Assembly: GCA_017400135.1 (NCBI GenBank)
Contig: JAFPVJ010000011.1
Coordinates: 1-37,401 of the forward strand
Length of the DNA: 37,401 nucleotides
From: Bacteroidales bacterium
GTDB lineage: Bacteria > Bacteroidota > Bacteroidia > Bacteroidales > UBA932
Direction: 5' to 3'
Position numbers and translations under genes: made by a program. Each line of letters begins with the position of its first letter. The first letter of the stretch is position 1. Under the pieces are notes generated by a model. It saw nothing but the letters and a program-made list of their open reading frames with translations. It made no database searches and was not told where the DNA came from. Shown here piece by piece: positions 36,254-37,401 of this stretch.

Positions 36254-36330
36254 GGGGATAGTACAGTTGAGCTTTATTTGTCAGTTTGTGATACCTTAGC
36301 CTGCCTCAAACTTCCCCTGTGACTATCCCA
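36254..36330. repeat. Cassette-boundary repeat, copy 2
   Basis: It begins GGGGATAGT (36254-36262) and ends ACTATCCC (36322-36329), which are complementary, with ACTTCCCC inside. The right 31 bases (36298-36328) match 36936-36966 at 29 of 31 positions. It starts four bases after the barstar-like stop and ends 26 bases before the DUF4279 start. Confidence 0.85.
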
Positions 36331-36356
36331 AGTTTTTCTTTTCTTTTCTTTGTACT

Positions 36357-36881
36357 ATGACTACCACAAGAGTTTATATTGTCTTTTACTCTGGCAAACC
36401 GATGGATTTCCAAACCATCTCTGAATTATCAGGGGTGGAACCTTCACACATAGAGGTCAAAGGGGAACAGAGGATTGGACATACAGGCAAAGTGGTTAAA
36501 ACCCAAAACAAGGATGGCGAATGGGTTCCTTTGATAAATCAGCACAATTCTTTTGAGTATCAATTGCCTGCCTCACACGGCATATATGTAGAAAGACTGT
36601 TTAGCAAGCTGAGGAGAACCATCAAGAATTCCGAACAATTGGGTGAGTATTGTAAGGCACATCACATCAAGGTAATTGTTCGAGTTGTCATTCAAGGCAT
36701 TACTGACACATATTCTGTTCCTGTGCTTCACTTTGATGGAAAGTTCATTTCTTTTCTTGCCGACTTGAATAATGCAGATGTCGATTTTGATATCTACACA
36801 GAACCCTGGGGAAAGGATGACGATTCATACAAAAAACCGGCAATTGTCCTTCCATCCGGCGTAGAGCTTTACAAAATCTGA
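36357..36881 (+). CDS. DUF4279-domain protein (probable immunity protein)
   Basis: The 174-residue protein resembles DUF4279: an early strand VYIVFYSGKPMDFQTISELS, a GVEPSHIEVKGEQ stretch, W and SFEY positions, a middle helix pair (ERLFSKLRRTIKN), and the terminal DVDFDIY. DUF4279 members occur among polymorphic-toxin immunity proteins; the partner toxin here is unknown. Like its neighbour it is AT-rich and flanked by boundary repeats. A TTTCTTTG close before the ATG may be its promoter, giving almost no leader. Immunity role is inferred from family and context. Confidence 0.7.
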   Translation: MTTTRVYIVFYSGKPMDFQTISELSGVEPSHIEVKGEQRIGHTGKVVKTQNKDGEWVPLINQHNSFEYQLPASHGIYVERLFSKLRRTIKNSEQLGEYCKAHHIKVIVRVVIQGITDTYSVPVLHFDGKFISFLADLNNADVDFDIYTEPWGKDDDSYKKPAIVLPSGVELYKI

Positions 36882-36892
36882 GTCTACATTTT

Positions 36893-36968
36893 GGGGAAGT
36901 ATTCTTATTAAGATACTGTTATTTCAAGGCATCTCAGCCTGTCTCAGACTTCCCCTGTGACTATCCGG
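36893..36968. repeat. Cassette-boundary repeat, copy 3
   Basis: Left arm GGGGAAGT (36893-36900) is complementary to ACTTCCCC (36948-36955). The right 31 bases (36936-36966) repeat those of copy 2 with two mismatches and end in TGTGACTATCC. It begins 11 bases after the DUF4279 stop. Confidence 0.85.
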
Positions 36969-37025
36969 GTTTTTAAACACAAGTATAACTTGCTGATAAT
37001 AAGCAGTATACAACAATTGCACTAT

Positions 37026-37049
37026 ATGTTTAACGAGGAAGAATATTGA
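37026..37049 (+). pseudogene. Displaced 3' end of a DUF2795-type gene
   Basis: ATGTTTAACGAGGAAGAATATTGA reads M-F-N-E-E-E-Y-stop. The last five residues and 15 codon bases equal the end of the intact DUF2795 gene at 35417-35638, but the stop is TGA instead of TAA and the rest of the gene is absent. It is followed by a terminator, as in the intact copy. I interpret it as the original gene end pushed aside by insertion of the cassettes. Confidence 0.65.
37032..37047 (+). repeat. Direct repeat copy 2 (att-like)
   Basis: AACGAGGAAGAATATT, identical to 35621-35636. Together the two copies bracket the barstar-like and DUF4279 genes. Confidence 0.85.
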
Positions 37050-37080
37050 TTTTATAACATATTGAAAATCAATAAATTAC

Positions 37081-37113
37081 AAAACTGCCAAGGAATCATC
37101 CTTGGCAGTTTTT
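37081..37113 (+). terminator. Rho-independent terminator after the displaced gene end
   Basis: AAAACTGCCAAGG, loop of six bases, CCTTGGCAGTTTTT. It corresponds in position and flanking bases (ATCAATAxATTA before it) to the terminator at 35680-35709. Confidence 0.85.
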
Positions 37114-37125
37114 GGTTTTTAGCCC

Positions 37126-37140
37126 ACTTTGGGACTATCC
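37126..37140. repeat. Cassette-boundary repeat, partial copy 4
   Basis: ACTTTGGGACTATCC shares the GACTATCC end with the other copies but is shortened in the middle. It precedes the third cassette gene. Confidence 0.5.
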
Positions 37141-37184
37141 CTGAAAGAAGAGGAATAGTAAAGAATGATGTTGTAGAAAACCAT

Positions 37185-37192
37185 TATCTTTG
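37185..37192 (+). promoter_or_regulatory. Predicted -7 box of the truncated last gene
   Basis: TATCTTTG, 21 bases before the ATG at 37214, in the same setting (after GAGGAATAGTAAA) as the barstar-like gene's box. Confidence 0.5.
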
Positions 37193-37213
37193 TAAGGAGA
37201 ATATTCAGTTTGT

Positions 37214-37401
37214 ATGAAATTGCTGGAAAGACTCTTCCATTCCAAGGCAACACCAGAGGAGACGGTGGTGCCGGATGAGTATATCAAGAAGTATCCTGAG
37301 CCTTCTGAAAAGGTACAGGAACTTTTGCAGAGGGTCCCAGATACTGGCAAGATGCTTTATCAGTATATCAGGCACACCAGCATTTCAAAAGAGTGGAAGT
37401 A
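37214..37401 (+). CDS. Unrecognised protein, 5' part only (window ends)
   Basis: Sixty-two codons are visible before the window stops, beginning MKLLERLFHSKATPEETVV. There is no signal peptide. The segment is charged and probably helical, with a KVQELLQRVPDTGKMLYQYI stretch. I do not recognise the family. By position, after a promoter and a partial boundary repeat, it is probably another cassette gene, perhaps a further immunity protein. The full length and function cannot be judged. Confidence 0.65.
   Translation, partial: MKLLERLFHSKATPEETVVPDEYIKKYPEPSEKVQELLQRVPDTGKMLYQYIRHTSISKEWK

Larger units (their letters stand above)
36882..37213. other. 332-base spacer holding a boundary repeat, a displaced 3' gene end and a promoter
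   Basis: This gap has no complete gene. In order it contains boundary repeat copy 3 (36893-36968), an AT-rich stretch, a seven-codon remnant of a DUF2795-type gene end (37026-37049), a terminator (37081-37113), a partial boundary repeat (37126-37140) and a predicted promoter (37150-37192). Confidence 0.75.

Noticed and set aside
36266-36272. GTTGAGC, matching the integron GTTRRRY core
   Set aside because: No correctly placed RYYYAAC partner occurs, so a true attC site cannot be claimed.

Overview
The window looks like chromosomal DNA of a high-GC member of the Bacteroidales. Genes have no recognisable Shine-Dalgarno sequences. Upstream regions carry the Bacteroidetes-type -7 box TAnnTTTG, once with a TTTG -33 box at a 19-base spacing. 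Family content is typical of the order: DUF1573, a PCMD/fimbrillin-like lipoprotein, DUF2795, a TGS-type nucleoside kinase and a single-chain NifJ. I cannot name a genus. A Rikenellaceae- or Cryptobacteroides-like gut lineage would fit the GC content, but that is a guess.

Layout. 1-6090: a tRNA-Arg(CCG) on the minus strand, then fabD, a rhamnulokinase and a single-chain pyruvate:ferredoxin oxidoreductase. 6094-9061: an exported protein with two tandem alpha/beta-hydrolase domains followed by a BNR/sialidase-fold protein, probably an operon for trimming host or dietary glycans. 9058-9575 (minus): a 2[4Fe-4S] ferredoxin whose stop overlaps the GTG start of a small HTH-only LysR-like protein. 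9720-13669: a DUF1573 protein overlapping a membrane exporter of the arsenic/manganese type, then parE. 13693-15821: a 44-residue acidic-tailed peptide gene whose stop overlaps the start of a mosaic surface lipoprotein. 15846-18095: a XylE-type sugar porter and an inositol-monophosphatase-family enzyme. 18163-18861 (minus): a Cys/His-rich lipoprotein.

18959-23600 (minus): lysA, nadE, a nucleoside kinase and asd, tightly packed and transcribed asd first. Divergent from asd (23696-26114) are two tandem class-I aminotransferases, so aspartate-family and lysine/diaminopimelate metabolism cluster here. A perfect 28-bp inverted repeat separates them from the convergent guaB-guaA operon (26209-28658, minus). 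The guaA product lacks a glutaminase domain. Next, on the minus strand, come htpG overlapping a histidine-acid phosphatase, and a long-chain acyl-CoA ligase. A HAD hydrolase (plus) converges on folE (minus), and a DUF2795 gene diverges from folE.

From 35639 to the end the sequence changes character. It becomes AT-rich and carries small promoter-bearing genes: a barstar-like inhibitor, a DUF4279 protein and the start of an unrecognised gene. They are separated by related copies of a repeat built around ACTTCCCCTGTGACTATCC. The last 16 coding bases of the DUF2795 gene recur about 1.4 kb downstream, in frame and followed by a stop and a second terminator. I read this as an integration site: immunity-type gene cassettes have been inserted at the 3' end of a housekeeping-like gene, resembling the recombinase-associated interbacterial-defence arrays of Bacteroidales. 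No recombinase is visible before the window ends. This array is the most interesting part of the window.
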